Counted from the first letter of the stretch, positions 7,316 to 17,777 are shown. The stretch is DNA of 64,000 nucleotides from Saprospiraceae bacterium (GCA_016714765.1 JADKCF010000011.1:1-64000), one strand, 5' to 3'. Numbers and translations: made by a program. The notes: generated by a model not told the origin, from the letters alone.

Positions 7316-8557
7316 TTATAGAAATAAATCTCTGAGTATTATTTTTTTATTAAGAATCTGTTCACCTCTTCTGATTTTCAGTTGGATTGTTTTACCTGTC
7401 CTGCCGCTTAGTATCTTGTTGATTCTCCGGAGGTCATACCACTTGTACGAACAATGACCAATTTTCATTACGATGTCACCAGGCATTAAACCTGCCTCCC
7501 CTGCGGGTGATTTTTCTATGACGTATTTGATATAGTATTGGTTAAGGTTTTCGCCATAGGCAAATAGTGTCAGTCCACTTTTGTCAAATTCAAATGTTTT
7601 ATTGTATCCTTTATGAGGTTTTAGGAATAATTTGGCTTTTTTTAAATCCAATACAACGTCAAATCTCTCCAACAGTAAATTGCCTAAAAGCCCATTTCGT
7701 GTTACTCTATCAGGCTGTATGAGCGATTCGTCCAGGTCCTGAAAACTGCTCAATAGATTATTAAAATACAGTTTGCCCATGTTTAGCTTGTGTATTTTAC
7801 CTGTGAATCCTTCGATATCGCCTCCGAGACCTTTGCCCAGACTGCCGTTTATAATCTGACCTGATAACTGGAGTAAAGTGTCAGTATTATGATGAAAAAG
7901 TGCTGTCAGACCAGCTCCTGTATCCACCAGAAGTAACGTATTGATAAGTGTGCCGGCCTTCGGTTCAGTGACACAATACAGGTATGGTTTATTGTTGATT
8001 ATGCTAATATCATAATTGACATAATTTTTTAACCTGGAATAATTGAATTTCTCAGGATCATAAATGGTTAAGGTACTCAGTTTGTAATCGATTTTTAAAA
8101 TCAGATCTTTAAAAAACTCGGCTCCTAAAATCCCATCTACTTGAGTCCCAATGTATTCCTCCAAAAAAAGATAATCCTTTTCAAGAACTATAATATTGTG
8201 TCTTACAGAACGAGTATTGGTCAATTGTATGAAGGTACCGTTACAAATGTAGGCATTGACCTCTTCACTCATGTCAGCCCCCATGAGTTTTATCTTTTTG
8301 TGAAAAGGTATATTCAGCATTTCGGCATATTCCCTTTTAAGTAAAATGGTATTTTCAGCTCCTGTGTCCAGGATAAATTTTAATGGAAGGATTTTTTGAA
8401 ATATGACATCTACGATGATAAATCCATTGATGTAGGTGACAGGTAAAACGATTTGATCAGATTCTCCAAAGACATACGACTTTGGTATTTGTCCTGACAT
8501 GGACCATGGGCAATAAAACAATATCAGAATAGCTAGCCGTAATTTACGGTAAAACAT
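7316..8557 (-). CDS. Retropepsin-like aspartyl protease with PDZ domain
   Basis: An exported protein of about 413 aa. A signal peptide (FYRKLRLAILILFYCPWS) is followed by two aspartic-protease-type halves, one with FILDTGAENT and one with LLVDTGAGLT. Each half is followed by the hydrophobic GILGAEFF or GLLGNLLL segment that closes the active site. The C-terminal 80 or so residues form a PDZ domain (SPAGEAGLMPGDIVMKIG). The double DTG suggests a single-chain two-lobed enzyme rather than a homodimer. Substrate and periplasmic versus outer-membrane location are unknown. Upstream Met codons (to 8599) are possible starts; I chose the one nearest the signal peptide. It is monocistronic. Confidence 0.8.
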   Translation of the reverse strand: MFYRKLRLAILILFYCPWSMSGQIPKSYVFGESDQIVLPVTYINGFIIVDVIFQKILPLKFILDTGAENTILLKREYAEMLNIPFHKKIKLMGADMSEEVNAYICNGTFIQLTNTRSVRHNIIVLEKDYLFLEEYIGTQVDGILGAEFFKDLILKIDYKLSTLTIYDPEKFNYSRLKNYVNYDISIINNKPYLYCVTEPKAGTLINTLLLVDTGAGLTALFHHNTDTLLQLSGQIINGSLGKGLGGDIEGFTGKIHKLNMGKLYFNNLLSSFQDLDESLIQPDRVTRNGLLGNLLLERFDVVLDLKKAKLFLKPHKGYNKTFEFDKSGLTLFAYGENLNQYYIKYVIEKSPAGEAGLMPGDIVMKIGHCSYKWYDLRRINKILSGRTGKTIQLKIRRGEQILNKKIILRDLFL

Positions 8558-8752
8558 ATTCATGCACTTCTGTTTTGACAGCCACATACTACCCATCAAA
8601 AAAATGTTTGATTTATTTTCGCTAAAATAATGCTTTTTTAGCTTAAGAATGAAATGTTTGTATAATTTTATGAATATTTCCGAATATCATGTGTCTGCAT
8701 TTTTTCATTTTTACCTGACAGGACATATTGTTAATAAGTAAGTAATAGTAAA

Positions 8753-10077
8753 GTGGCAACATTAAAAAAAGCATTGACAACACGTGGGCTCACGATGATT
8801 GCTATCGGTGGCTGCATCGGCTCAGGCATATTTGTAACACCTGCCGGCACAATGGCTCAAATTCCACACCATGGTTATGTTATCCTCACTTGGGTGATTG
8901 GAGGGCTGGCGGCTTTTTGTGGTGCCATGACCTTTTCGGAACTAGGCTCTACTTATCCAAGGGAAGGCGGTGTGTATGTGTACATCAAAAATGCTTTTGG
9001 AGACATGGCCGGCTTTTTGTACGGTTGGATCATTTTGCTGATAGTCAATACCGGAGCTTTAGCGGCATTGGGTCTGGCGTTGGCTGATTACCTTAAGTTT
9101 TTTATGCCAGTATCTGATAATTTTAAATCTTTGCTGGCAATAGCCGTCATTTGGGGCCTTACGATTATTAATATATTTGGGGTGGACATCAGTCAGTGGT
9201 TTGCATCTTTGTTTACAGGTCTGAAACTTCTGGCTATGGTGCTGATCATATTGGTAGGTGTTTTTTACATTCCTGATATCCACCATGAGATAAACCTGGA
9301 TTTGAGTTCTAATATTCCACCAAATCTTTTCAATAGTTTATTGCTTGCATTTGTTGGAGTTTTTTGGTCCATGGGTGGCTGGCATCATGCGACATATATG
9401 TCAGGAGAAGCCATTGATGCACAAAAAACTGTACCCAGAGCTATGCTCACAGGCACTCTGGTAGTAACAGCAGTCTACGTTCTGATCATTGGGGCTTACA
9501 TGGTCTTGCTACCGGCTGATGTCATGGCACAAAGCGAAAGAGTAGCTGGTGATGCCGTAGCCTCTGTATTGTCAGGTGGCGGAAAACTGGTCTCTGTTGC
9601 CATATCGGTATCTATTTTCGGTACAATCGGCATTTATACCATGACTGCCCCCAGGATTTATTATGCAATGGCCAAAGACGGTATTTTTTTAATTTCTTGG
9701 CTGATGTGTCTGAAAAGTACAAAACACCTTATAAAGCCATGATTTTTCAAGCAGTATTGGCTACAGTTCTGATCTTAATCTGGGGCTCTTTCATCAGGAT
9801 TATTACTTTTGTCACTTTTATGGATATCGTTTTTATGGCTTTAGCAACATCCACAGTATTTGTATTCCGAAAAAGAAAAGTCAGCAATAGCGGCTACAAG
9901 CTTTCTTATTATCCGCTCATTCCGGTGATTTATCTTGTGATAACTATCGCTTTTGTGGTCAATACTTTAGTGAGTCTCAATGCCGAATCCTGGACAGGTG
10001 TTTTGATTATGCTTGTAGGCATACCTGTTTATTATTATTTTAAGAAAAATAGTCATGCCCGAGATCTTACCGACTAG
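8753..10077 (+). CDS. Amino acid permease, APC superfamily (frameshifted)
   Basis: An inner-membrane transporter for amino acids by proton coupling or exchange. It starts at GTG 8753. The first part (to about 9690) has TM1 with the unwound GCIGSGIFVTPAG motif, then FSELGSTYPREGGVYVY in TM2-3, and continues through TM8 (APRIYYAMAKDG). The frame breaks in the T7 run at 9684-9690. Adding one T reads on as FFNFLADVSEKYKTPYKAM and gives the last four helices to 10077. The reconstructed length is about 441 aa, normal for the LAT/APC group. Substrate cannot be assigned. Only 13 nt separate its stop from the convergent arfB. Confidence 0.85.
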
Positions 10078-10090
10078 TGTTTAACCGCTT

Positions 10091-10513
10091 CTATTCTATG
10101 TCCTTATTCCTTAGGTTGCCTCTGAATTGTTTGATCTCACCGGTTTTTTTCTTAACAGCCATTCTTTTTTCTTTTACTTCACCAGGTGGTGTGGTGGGTA
10201 TGCGGGGGATTTCGGGCAATAAAGTTTCATGAATGAGCGTCTGCAGTCTGACCAATGCAAGTTTTTTGTTTTTCAGCTGACTTCTGGATTCCTGACAAGT
10301 AATGATGATGGTAGCCGATCTATCTGACAACCTGTGCTTTAGCTTAGCGATGAGTTTGTTCTTTTGCCCGGGACTTAGCAGTTGTGAAGCCGAAATGTCA
10401 AATCTCAACTCCACTTTTGTTTCAGTCTTATTGACGTTTTGGCCACCTGGTCCGCTGCTGCGTTGGGTAGTAAATGTACATTCACCGGATAAATCTGGAA
10501 TAACTACCGACAT
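10091..10513 (-). CDS. arfB: Alternative ribosome-rescue factor B (peptidyl-tRNA hydrolase)
   Basis: Releases nascent chains from ribosomes stalled at the end of an mRNA without a stop codon. The 140-aa protein has the class I release factor catalytic domain alone: RSSGPGGQNVNKT with GGQ at 23-25. It also has the long basic C-terminal tail (KEKRMAVKKKTGEIKQFRGN) that enters the empty mRNA channel in the E. coli YaeJ protein. There is no codon-recognition domain, which separates it from prfA/prfB. It follows the DUF4293 gene with a 5-nt gap, so the two are probably one transcript. Confidence 0.92.
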   Translation of the reverse strand: MSVVIPDLSGECTFTTQRSSGPGGQNVNKTETKVELRFDISASQLLSPGQKNKLIAKLKHRLSDRSATIIITCQESRSQLKNKKLALVRLQTLIHETLLPEIPRIPTTPPGEVKEKRMAVKKKTGEIKQFRGNLRNKDIE

Positions 10514-10518
10514 AATTA

Positions 10519-10956
10519 CTATCTCAACCTGTCCATAGACCGGACAGTGTTTTCGTCTTTCTGTATAAATCTTGCAGCCAGGATAGAAAAAATAAGGCTG
10601 AGGACAGGAAGATATATACCTAATTTGTCATCGATCTTATCAAAGTTAGCTGTACCTGTCCCTTCATTGGTCACTAGAAGTACTGCCACTAAAGGGAGTA
10701 ATATAGACATAACTGTTACGACATAACTCATTTTTAGTTGTAAACCTCTGTTATTGAATAGGAAAATGGCACCGATACTCAAAACACCACCCAGGACACA
10801 TAGAACCATAAGAATGGCATTGTCCTGAACATTATAAATGAGGTCATTAAAAAGATTTGGTACCGGGACACTACTGGTAGCAAATGGAATACCAAATAGA
10901 CTAAAAAAGGAAATTCCACTTAAAAATAAAAATATGCTTTGAACTCTCTGAATCAT
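10519..10956 (-). CDS. DUF4293 family membrane protein
   Basis: About 145 aa starting at the Met of MIQRVQSIFLFLSG, which is the usual opening of this Bacteroidota family; the frame extends 13 codons upstream with a polar leader. Four hydrophobic segments are visible: residues about 5-25, 45-65, 75-95 and 115-135. The protein ends in a charged tail (FIQKDENTVRSMDRLR). The function is unknown. It is followed 5 nt later by arfB. The divergent oxidoreductase gene begins 58 nt away and has a TACTTTTG -7 element at 10976-10983. Confidence 0.82.
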   Translation of the reverse strand: MIQRVQSIFLFLSGISFFSLFGIPFATSSVPVPNLFNDLIYNVQDNAILMVLCVLGGVLSIGAIFLFNNRGLQLKMSYVVTVMSILLPLVAVLLVTNEGTGTANFDKIDDKLGIYLPVLSLIFSILAARFIQKDENTVRSMDRLR

Positions 10957-11014
10957 GATGTTATTTCTTTTATTATACTTTTGTGATTGCTTCAATCAAT
11001 AAAGGCACAAGATA

Positions 11015-12136
11015 ATGAATTATAGTTTTTGGGAAAAATATTTTATCGAATCTCCTACCGATGTCACAGTGATTGGTTCGGGCATAGTAGGCTTAAGCGC
11101 CGCAATTTCTATAAAAGAACTCAGACCTGAACTATCTGTAAAAGTCCTGGAACGGGGCTACTTACCTTATGGCGCAAGTACAAAAAATGCTGGCTTCTCA
11201 TGCTTTGGGTCTGTTTCTGAGTTGATGGATGATATTGCGCACATGGGGGTAGAGGATACTATGGAGGTAGTCCGGATGCGGTCACTTGGATTAGACAAAT
11301 TGAAATCCCGCGTAGGAATACAAGACCTGGAATATCAGCATTCCGGAGGTACAGAATTATTCAGGAAAACCGATCTGGCTCTCATGGAAAAGTGTCTGGA
11401 TGCCATTCCTATGTGCAATAGCCTGATGAAGGAGCATCTCGGTAAAGATGACTGTTACACTTTTCAGACTCAGAAGCTGTTGTCGGGCTTCGAACCTGTC
11501 TGCATCATAAATGCTCATGAAGGATTGATCAATCCTATGTCTATGATGCTCAGTTTGATAAGAATGGCCACAGCAAAGGGCATTACCATCATAAACGGCA
11601 TAGATGTGATGCGAATTGACAAAGACAACAAATACCTTCAAACTACGGCAGGATTGAAAGTGCAGTACAAAAAATTGCTGGTTTGTACAAATGGATTTGC
11701 TGCAGCATTACTGCCCAAAATACCCGTCACACCAGCGCGCAATCAGGTACTCATCACATCTCCACTGCCCGACAACCCACTGTCTTCCGGATACCATCTG
11801 GATAAGGGTTATATTTATTTCAGGTCGTACCGTGGACGAATTCTACTGGGCGGAGCCAGAAATATAGATGCTATCAATGAGACAACGACAGATTTTGGCA
11901 ATACCCCTCTCATACAGCAACATCTGATACAGGTACTGAATACTATCTATCCTGGTGCGGAGTCAAAAATCGAACACTGGTGGAGTGGTATCTTAGGCAT
12001 TGGCGAATCCAAATATCCGATTATCGAATGGGTAGATTCTGACATTTTGGTCGGTGTGAGATTGGGTGGAATGGGGGTAGCCATAGGATCATATCTGGGA
12101 GACCAACTGGCCGGAAAGCTCATCAACAATGTATGA
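11015..12136 (+). CDS. FAD-dependent amino-acid-oxidase-type oxidoreductase (DadA/DAO family)
   Basis: A 373-aa flavoprotein. The dinucleotide-binding motif VIGSGIVGLSAA lies at about residues 19-30, followed by VKVLERGYLPYGASTKNAGF, the typical DAO substrate-side loop. The C-terminal part has GARNIDA and the closing GVRLGGMGVAIGS that wraps the FAD. Such enzymes oxidise amino acids or related amines with O2 or a quinone. The substrate is unknown and no pathway partner is adjacent. It has no signal peptide and is probably cytoplasmic. It is transcribed alone. Confidence 0.82.
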   Translation: MNYSFWEKYFIESPTDVTVIGSGIVGLSAAISIKELRPELSVKVLERGYLPYGASTKNAGFSCFGSVSELMDDIAHMGVEDTMEVVRMRSLGLDKLKSRVGIQDLEYQHSGGTELFRKTDLALMEKCLDAIPMCNSLMKEHLGKDDCYTFQTQKLLSGFEPVCIINAHEGLINPMSMMLSLIRMATAKGITIINGIDVMRIDKDNKYLQTTAGLKVQYKKLLVCTNGFAAALLPKIPVTPARNQVLITSPLPDNPLSSGYHLDKGYIYFRSYRGRILLGGARNIDAINETTTDFGNTPLIQQHLIQVLNTIYPGAESKIEHWWSGILGIGESKYPIIEWVDSDILVGVRLGGMGVAIGSYLGDQLAGKLINNV

Positions 12137-12186
12137 ACAATAAACTTTCCAACAAAAAATTAAGCTGGATTTTCATGCGTTATCCC

Positions 12187-12194
12187 TATCTTTG
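12187..12194 (+). promoter_or_regulatory. Candidate -7 element for the OstA-like gene
   Basis: TATCTTTG matches TAnnTTTG, but no clear -33 element stands at 18-20 nt. It would start transcription about 95 nt before ATG 12297. Confidence 0.4.
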
Positions 12195-12296
12195 ACGCAG
12201 ATTTTTGGAAATGATGATAACAACTCATGCATTGTTGTCGTTTATATGACTGAAACACTTGAATTGAATATTATAAAATTCACCTCATTTACTAAC

Positions 12297-14287
12297 ATGT
12301 TGCGCTTGCTGATCTTCATTTCGGCAGGCTTCTTTTTTGCTTTCAGCCCACTGCTGGGGCAAAATGGAAAAAAAATCTCCATTCACAGTGAGAATAATCA
12401 AGTGATAGATGCTACAACCGAGCCTGCAACACAATATTTAAACGGAGACGTGAAAGTATATCATGAGGGGACATTTATGTATTGCGACACTGCAGTACTG
12501 CGTGGCCCTGACCTTCGCATGTATTTTAATGTGGTGCTGATGCAAAATGACACTATAAAAATATTTGCAGACTCGTTGCACTATAATGGAGATTCTCTCG
12601 TGGCTTATTTGTACGGTAATATTATTCTGGAAAATGGGCCTGACAAGAAACTCTATACCACTTATTTAAGATATGATGTAAAAAACAAAATTGGTTATTA
12701 TACACGCAATGCCCGGCTGATAGACAAAACCTCCACACTTATCAGCCGTCGGGGCCGTTATTTACTTAATGAAAAAACTGCTTTTTTTTATCAAAATGTC
12801 AAAGTTACAGGGGAGGATTTTGATTTGGTGGCAGATTCTTTATCTTACAATACCATCAATCAAGTGGCTACTTTCTTATCTCCCGTTAGGATTAATAAGG
12901 ATACCAGTAAAATATATTCTGAAAGGGGGTGGTTTGATCTGGATGGGAAGATAGGCGATTTTATAGGCCATGCCCAATATGTGGAAGGCAAAACAACAGC
13001 TAAATCTGACACCATCTCTTATGATGGCGAAAAGGATATTGTCACTCTCAAAGGTGATACGACCAGAAGTGAATATATTTCTGAAAAAGACACTGCATAT
13101 GCAAAAATTATCTTTTTATGATCAAAAAAATGAAATTTTCAGGCTCCAAACCAACGCATGGTACAAAGGAGATAAAAATGAGGTCAAAGGTGAAAAAGTC
13201 TATTACGATAAAAAAACCGAAAAGTTTTCGGTCAGTGGCAGGTCAGTAGTCAGCGATCCGCCAACGATTATTGAGGCTGATAGCCTTGATTATAACAAAA
13301 GCATACAGTATGGCAAGGCAGATGGCCATGTGATCTGGCGGGATACGGCTGCCCGAACTTCCATCATGGCAGATCATGTACTGTATAAAGGTGAACAAAG
13401 TTTCATGAAAGCAACCAATGATAAGGGAAGGCCGCTATTTACCACCGAAGTGGACGGCGATACTTTGTTTAAAGGCAGATACTTTAAAATCTTTCAGAAT
13501 TATAAAAGAAAGACTCATCCTGCCGGACAAGAATGCTGCCAGAAGATTATCCAAAATGGCAAAGAACATGGACATCGGTGATAAAACCCTGCCTAAAGAA
13601 TCCAACGATGCCAAAGAAGTACAGGTCATCAAGCAGGATAGCACAATGCTTAGCAATGACTCAGTTGCAGATATGGACACGATTGCTAAAACTAGTAGGA
13701 AAGACACGATTTTTACAGGCATAATGGATACAATAAATTATTTTGTAGGCGACAATAATGTCAGGATATTTAAATCAGACATGCAGGCCATTTGCGATTC
13801 ACTGGTATTTAATAAAATGGACTCAGTATTTACCCTACACAATCAGCCTTTTGTTTGGTCAGATAGTTCGCAGATAGCAGGAGATACCATAGACATTAAA
13901 CTAAAAAACAAAAAAATGGACAGGCTGCTCGTCAGGTCTGGCGCAACCATTCTGAGCAGTGAAGACTTGATTTTTTTTAATCAGATCAGAGGGCGTTTTC
14001 TGGAGGCATTTTTCAGAGAAAGTAAAATTTACAGGATGGATGTAGATGGTAATGCCCAGATTGTTTATTATATGAAAGACAAAGAAAAAGCCTATACGGG
14101 TGTGAACACTACCGAAGCCAGTAAAATGACATTTTTCCTTAATGATAACAAGATTCAGAGTATTCATAATTATGTAGAACCAAAATCCCGCGTACTTCCC
14201 ATGGGAAAGGCTGACCACGAAGCCATAAAAGTCAAGGGTTTTAAGTGGAATATCAAATCCAGGCCCGCCGGACTGATGGATTTGTGA
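12297..14287 (+). CDS. OstA/LptA-like protein (two frameshifts)
   Basis: A reconstructed protein of about 662 aa with a signal peptide (LRLLIFISAGFFFAFSP, ending near GQNG) and repeated OstA-type strands with the motif (C/A)D(T/S)(A/L)...(L/Y)...G(D/N)(V/I): YLNGDVKVYHEGTFMYCDTA, IFADSLHYNGDS, LVADSLSYN, IEADSLDYNKS. Bacteroidota OstA-like proteins of this type are thought to act in lipopolysaccharide export. The first frame ends at 13121 and the second, reading LSFYDQKNE, opens at about 13108. The second ends at 13581 and the third opens near 13497 (IKERLILPDKN) and runs to 14287. Both breaks lie at A- or T-rich runs. The ATG at 12297 directly precedes the signal peptide. It abuts the convergent acyltransferase. 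Confidence 0.8.
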
Positions 14288-15190
14288 TTATTTGCTCTTT
14301 CCATTTTCTTTTAGATGGGCTCTTTTCCATCGCTTGTGAGACCATAACCAGTATGGCGGCTGATTCCATATCTGAGCTTCGAGTAAGCGACTGTACTTTT
14401 CTGTAATGGCCCCTTCGGCTTCATTACCCGGATTTTGAGATATCACCTCCAGTTCAATATTATACCAAATGGTTTCTTTAGCACCACAGGGAATCTGGTG
14501 GATATAAACTACAGGATAATTATATTTTACAGCGAGTTTTTCGCTGCCATTGAGCCATGGAGTTTGCTGATTCAGAAAAGTATTCCAGTACACACCATTC
14601 ATATTTAATGGTGACTGGTCACCAATAAAAAAGTATATGATATTTTCTGATTTGTGTCGTGACATGACTCTGGCAGTTTGTTCTATTGGATAAAGTTCCA
14701 GGCCATGTTTTGACCGGATATCCAACATCATATGATCTACTACTTTATTGGATATAGGCTTGTAAAATCCTACAGCTCTGTGCCCTGCCAAATGATGAAA
14801 CATCATTAGATTGAGCTCCCAGTTGCCATAATGTGATGCCATAATAATGGTGCTTTTTTGTGCTTTAAAATAGGAGGACCAATAATCCTTATTCCTGAGA
14901 GACAAGCGGGCAATGAGTTTTTCTTTCGGCCAGGCCGCAACACGAAGATTTTCTGTTATATACCTGACCATGATGTCATAAAATTCATTTTTAAATTCCA
15001 GAATTTCTTTATCAGTGTATCGATTTTGCAAGCTGTTTTGCAGGTTTTGGCTGATGACTTTAGACCTGTATTTTAAAATGTATTTTAACAGCACCTTGAG
15101 TTTCCATCCAAAGACAGCAACAGTAAATGGCAAATAATTCACCATAAACCGAATAGTGGCAAGGATCGTTTGCGATATTTTTTTATTCAT
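14288..15190 (-). CDS. Lysophospholipid acyltransferase, LpxL/HtrB family
   Basis: Adds a secondary acyl chain to lipid A at the cytoplasmic face of the inner membrane. The protein is 300 aa with an N-terminal membrane anchor (TILATIRFMVNYLPFTVAVFG). The catalytic HxxxxE is in SHYGNWEL, and the acceptor-site blocks are FYKPISNKVVD and FFIGDQSP. The tail YWLWSHKRWK is typical of the family. It overlaps the upstream pabC-like gene by 8 bp and is last in a four-gene operon (SRPBCC, pabB, pabC, this gene). Which acyl chain it transfers cannot be told. Confidence 0.88.
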   Translation of the reverse strand: MNKKISQTILATIRFMVNYLPFTVAVFGWKLKVLLKYILKYRSKVISQNLQNSLQNRYTDKEILEFKNEFYDIMVRYITENLRVAAWPKEKLIARLSLRNKDYWSSYFKAQKSTIIMASHYGNWELNLMMFHHLAGHRAVGFYKPISNKVVDHMMLDIRSKHGLELYPIEQTARVMSRHKSENIIYFFIGDQSPLNMNGVYWNTFLNQQTPWLNGSEKLAVKYNYPVVYIHQIPCGAKETIWYNIELEVISQNPGNEAEGAITEKYSRLLEAQIWNQPPYWLWSHKRWKRAHLKENGKSK

Positions 15191-15782
15191 ACATGATTTG
15201 GTCTGGACTAAAATGTATGTCTCCCAATGGTGTCAAAGCATTGACAAGATAGATACGGTCGAATTCTTTTAAGTTGGGGACGGTTATATCCCAGGGGATG
15301 ATTCTTTTGTTGTTCAATAATTTTTCTCGCATCACCCCATGGAGTAATGGCCGTGAAGGCGTAAAGAGATCTTTTCCTGTAAGGCATACAATATTATAAT
15401 AATACGCATCCGTAAGAAGTCCGTTTTTTACGATGATGATTTCATCTGCTTTTCCTTTCATGTTAAACAATGCATCCATGTTGTCTCTTTTTTGCCACTT
15501 ATAGGAATAATCGATGTCATTATTTTCTATTATTTTTACACAGCTGATGATTCTTTTTTGGTATGGCTGGAAAGATACCTGGTGGACAGCTTCCCTGTAG
15601 ATAATTCTACATTTCACAAGGCCTTTTTTGTATTCCTCAGGTATGATAATATTTGACCTCAAATCAAGTGCCCGGGACAATCCATATAATTGTTTTCTTG
15701 TCAGATTGGCTCTTTCTTCATGTAAGCGTAGATTATAAATCCTGCCATTCAGTATTTTAATGCTTTCTACCAAGAGGGACAT
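15183..15782 (-). CDS. pabC: Aminotransferase class IV, probable 4-amino-4-deoxychorismate lyase
   Basis: A PLP enzyme of fold type IV, 199 aa, short for the family (about 250). It follows pabB with a 26-bp overlap, so its likely task is splitting aminodeoxychorismate into pyruvate and p-aminobenzoate for folate. The candidate Schiff-base lysine is in YSYKWQKRDNM. The phosphate-side segment reads LLTDAYYYNIV where many homologues have ET(S/x)xxNI, so an Asp replaces the usual Glu. RPLLHGVMRE matches the PLP-phosphate loop. The function is supported by context more than by residues. Confidence 0.75.
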   Translation of the reverse strand: MSLLVESIKILNGRIYNLRLHEERANLTRKQLYGLSRALDLRSNIIIPEEYKKGLVKCRIIYREAVHQVSFQPYQKRIISCVKIIENNDIDYSYKWQKRDNMDALFNMKGKADEIIIVKNGLLTDAYYYNIVCLTGKDLFTPSRPLLHGVMREKLLNNKRIIPWDITVPNLKEFDRIYLVNALTPLGDIHFSPDQIMYE

Positions 15783-16806
15783 AAACTTTGTCTATCATTT
15801 CTTTGTATTCAGTATCCATTTCGCTCATGTGAGTGATACCACAACCACTTCGATATATCATTTTATTATTCTTTTGCTCGATAAACCGAATCATGACAGC
15901 GGAATCCACGTTTTGGCCATCAAAGATACCAAAAACTCCTGTATAATACCCACGTTTGTCTATCTCTATTTCGTTTATGATACTTTGAGTCTTAGGTTTT
16001 GGGGCTCCTGTAATACTGCCTGCAGGCAAAATTGTTTTAAATATATCACCTAAATGACATGCATAATCATCAGATAATGTACCTTCTATCTCTGAACTAA
16101 CCTGGAGAAGGGTATTGGTGGTCGTTTTTAGCTCATCTATATACCTGAATCTGTTGACAACGACTTGGGTGGCTATCATACTAAGGTCATTTCTGAGCAA
16201 GTCGACGATGGTATAGTGCTCTGCTGTCTCTTTGACATCACTCAGAATTACATTTGCAGCATCCTTGATAGAAGCATCTATGGTTCCTTTCATCGGAAAA
16301 GTAAAAACCTTGCCATTCTTAATCTGGATGAAGGTCTCAGGGGAGGACACAATAAATTTATTCTTAAAGTAAAGTTTATATTTGGCATGTGATATATCAA
16401 ATAGTTCTTTCAGTGTGTAGTTGGTTTCTATTTCTGTAGGGAAAGTAAGGTTGGCCAAAAAAGTATTGCCAAAATAAATTTCACTTTTTAGCTTCAAAAA
16501 GGCCTTTTTGTAGATATGCTCACTGATAGGATTCTTATCGAAAATAAGAGGTTTGGATTTAATACCTCTAAGTTGGTAGTTTTTTATATCATTAAACTTA
16601 TAATATATATCATTGGGTATTTGGTCGATTTTAAATATATGTGTATCATTTAATTCGTAGTCCAGGATAAAAATGAAAGGTAACCTTTCGGACCCCATCT
16701 GATTCATTTGTAGTACCCAATCCAAACTCTTATTGTTATTTTTTACTTCAGACAATCTCGTTTGTTTTAACGGGGCGATATATAATAATAGATATTTGTT
16801 ACCCAC
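15757..16806 (-). CDS. pabB: Aminodeoxychorismate synthase component I
   Basis: Uses chorismate and ammonia (normally from PabA) to form aminodeoxychorismate for folate synthesis. The protein is 349 aa. It has the anthranilate-synthase-type core: FTFPMKGTID (the P-(I/M)-KGT block with the reactive Lys), DLLRNDL, PAGSITGAPKPKTQ, GYYTGVFGIFDG and YRSGCGITHMS. The N-terminal half is short, so it lacks a tryptophan-type regulatory site. The frame opens at 16806, overlapping the upstream gene by 40 bp; an internal start at Met34 (16707) would remove the overlap. No pabA is in the window. Confidence 0.9.
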   Translation of the reverse strand: MGNKYLLLYIAPLKQTRLSEVKNNNKSLDWVLQMNQMGSERLPFIFILDYELNDTHIFKIDQIPNDIYYKFNDIKNYQLRGIKSKPLIFDKNPISEHIYKKAFLKLKSEIYFGNTFLANLTFPTEIETNYTLKELFDISHAKYKLYFKNKFIVSSPETFIQIKNGKVFTFPMKGTIDASIKDAANVILSDVKETAEHYTIVDLLRNDLSMIATQVVVNRFRYIDELKTTTNTLLQVSSEIEGTLSDDYACHLGDIFKTILPAGSITGAPKPKTQSIINEIEIDKRGYYTGVFGIFDGQNVDSAVMIRFIEQKNNKMIYRSGCGITHMSEMDTEYKEMIDKVYVPLGRKH

Positions 16807-17777
16807 AGTGAGGGATCGGGCTCCTTGGCTGGGTCTGTCATGTATTCTTCTATCACAGGTATATCATTGCGCAGGCGATGATCGAGCATATATTCGTCCA
16901 TGGCCATGTGGGCGATACCAGTTTTACTGTGTTCGCCTTTATATTCAATTTTCAAAGCCAGTTTGGGCATAATATTTACTGCTTCTGATCCAGGGACATC
17001 CATTTCGGCCAAAGTAGGCAATGCAGCGGCCATATCTGATTTTTTCGTATTCTCATCCCATTTGTAAAAAAGTGCACAAGGCATGCCTGTCACAACTATT
17101 TTATTATCAAGCGCTTTCTGATATAGGCCACTTATATTCTGCGAGTAGTATTGCTGTATGTTTTCTATAGCTACTTCTGAGCGGCTGGTGATGAAAAATC
17201 TTTGATTGAGAGCTATTTCACTGATCTTAAATCCATTGTATATTTTGTCTTTGTACCTTTCGGTGACAAATGCATGGAGGTTTTCTACATTATGCTGAGT
17301 TTGTTTTTTTAGTTTCCATTTATGAATGTAGTTCCACAGATTGCTGATGAAGCCGGCATGGCCGGTAGCCCTGACAGTCACTGTTGTCGTTAGTGAGTCT
17401 TTTCCAGCCAGATGATAGCCGAAGGTTTTGTCTTTGCCATCTACTATTTCATCTGCTATCACGATGCTGTCTTTATTATTAGCTGACAGGATGCGCAATA
17501 TACCATTGCCGTATATTTTGCTGCTATAGTCGCAAGATGCACCTGTCTGAGTGCTGCTGCCGGCACATAATAGTTGAAAGGAAGTATCCAGTCTGGCTTT
17601 GCTGTTCCATCGGCTTTGGTGTTTGAGATCATTCAAGGCATTATAGACTACATTGACAGGGGCATTGAGTGTAGCTACATACTGGATGTCGTATTTTTTG
17701 TTCAGCACGGCGGAAAGGGTGCCCAATAAAAGCAGGACGACTATACCGCCGATCATTAATTTTTTACTACGCGTCAT
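16767..17777 (-). CDS. SRPBCC plus GyrI-like domain protein
   Basis: A 336-aa protein. A single N-terminal membrane segment (LMIGGIVVLLLLGTLSAVL) is followed by an SRPBCC (START/polyketide-cyclase-like) domain at about 32-165 (LNAPVNVVYNALNDLKHQSRWN). A GyrI-like/effector-binding domain follows at about 185-336 (FFITSRSEVAIENIQQYYSQ ... YKGEHSKTGIAHMAM, ending YYYISPR). Both domains bind small hydrophobic ligands in other proteins. The role here is unknown. It is the first gene of the operon leading to pabB, pabC and lpxL, with overlapping reading frames. Confidence 0.75.
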   Translation of the reverse strand: MTRSKKLMIGGIVVLLLLGTLSAVLNKKYDIQYVATLNAPVNVVYNALNDLKHQSRWNSKARLDTSFQLLCAGSSTQTGASCDYSSKIYGNGILRILSANNKDSIVIADEIVDGKDKTFGYHLAGKDSLTTTVTVRATGHAGFISNLWNYIHKWKLKKQTQHNVENLHAFVTERYKDKIYNGFKISEIALNQRFFITSRSEVAIENIQQYYSQNISGLYQKALDNKIVVTGMPCALFYKWDENTKKSDMAAALPTLAEMDVPGSEAVNIMPKLALKIEYKGEHSKTGIAHMAMDEYMLDHRLRNDIPVIEEYMTDPAKEPDPSLWVTNIYYYISPR

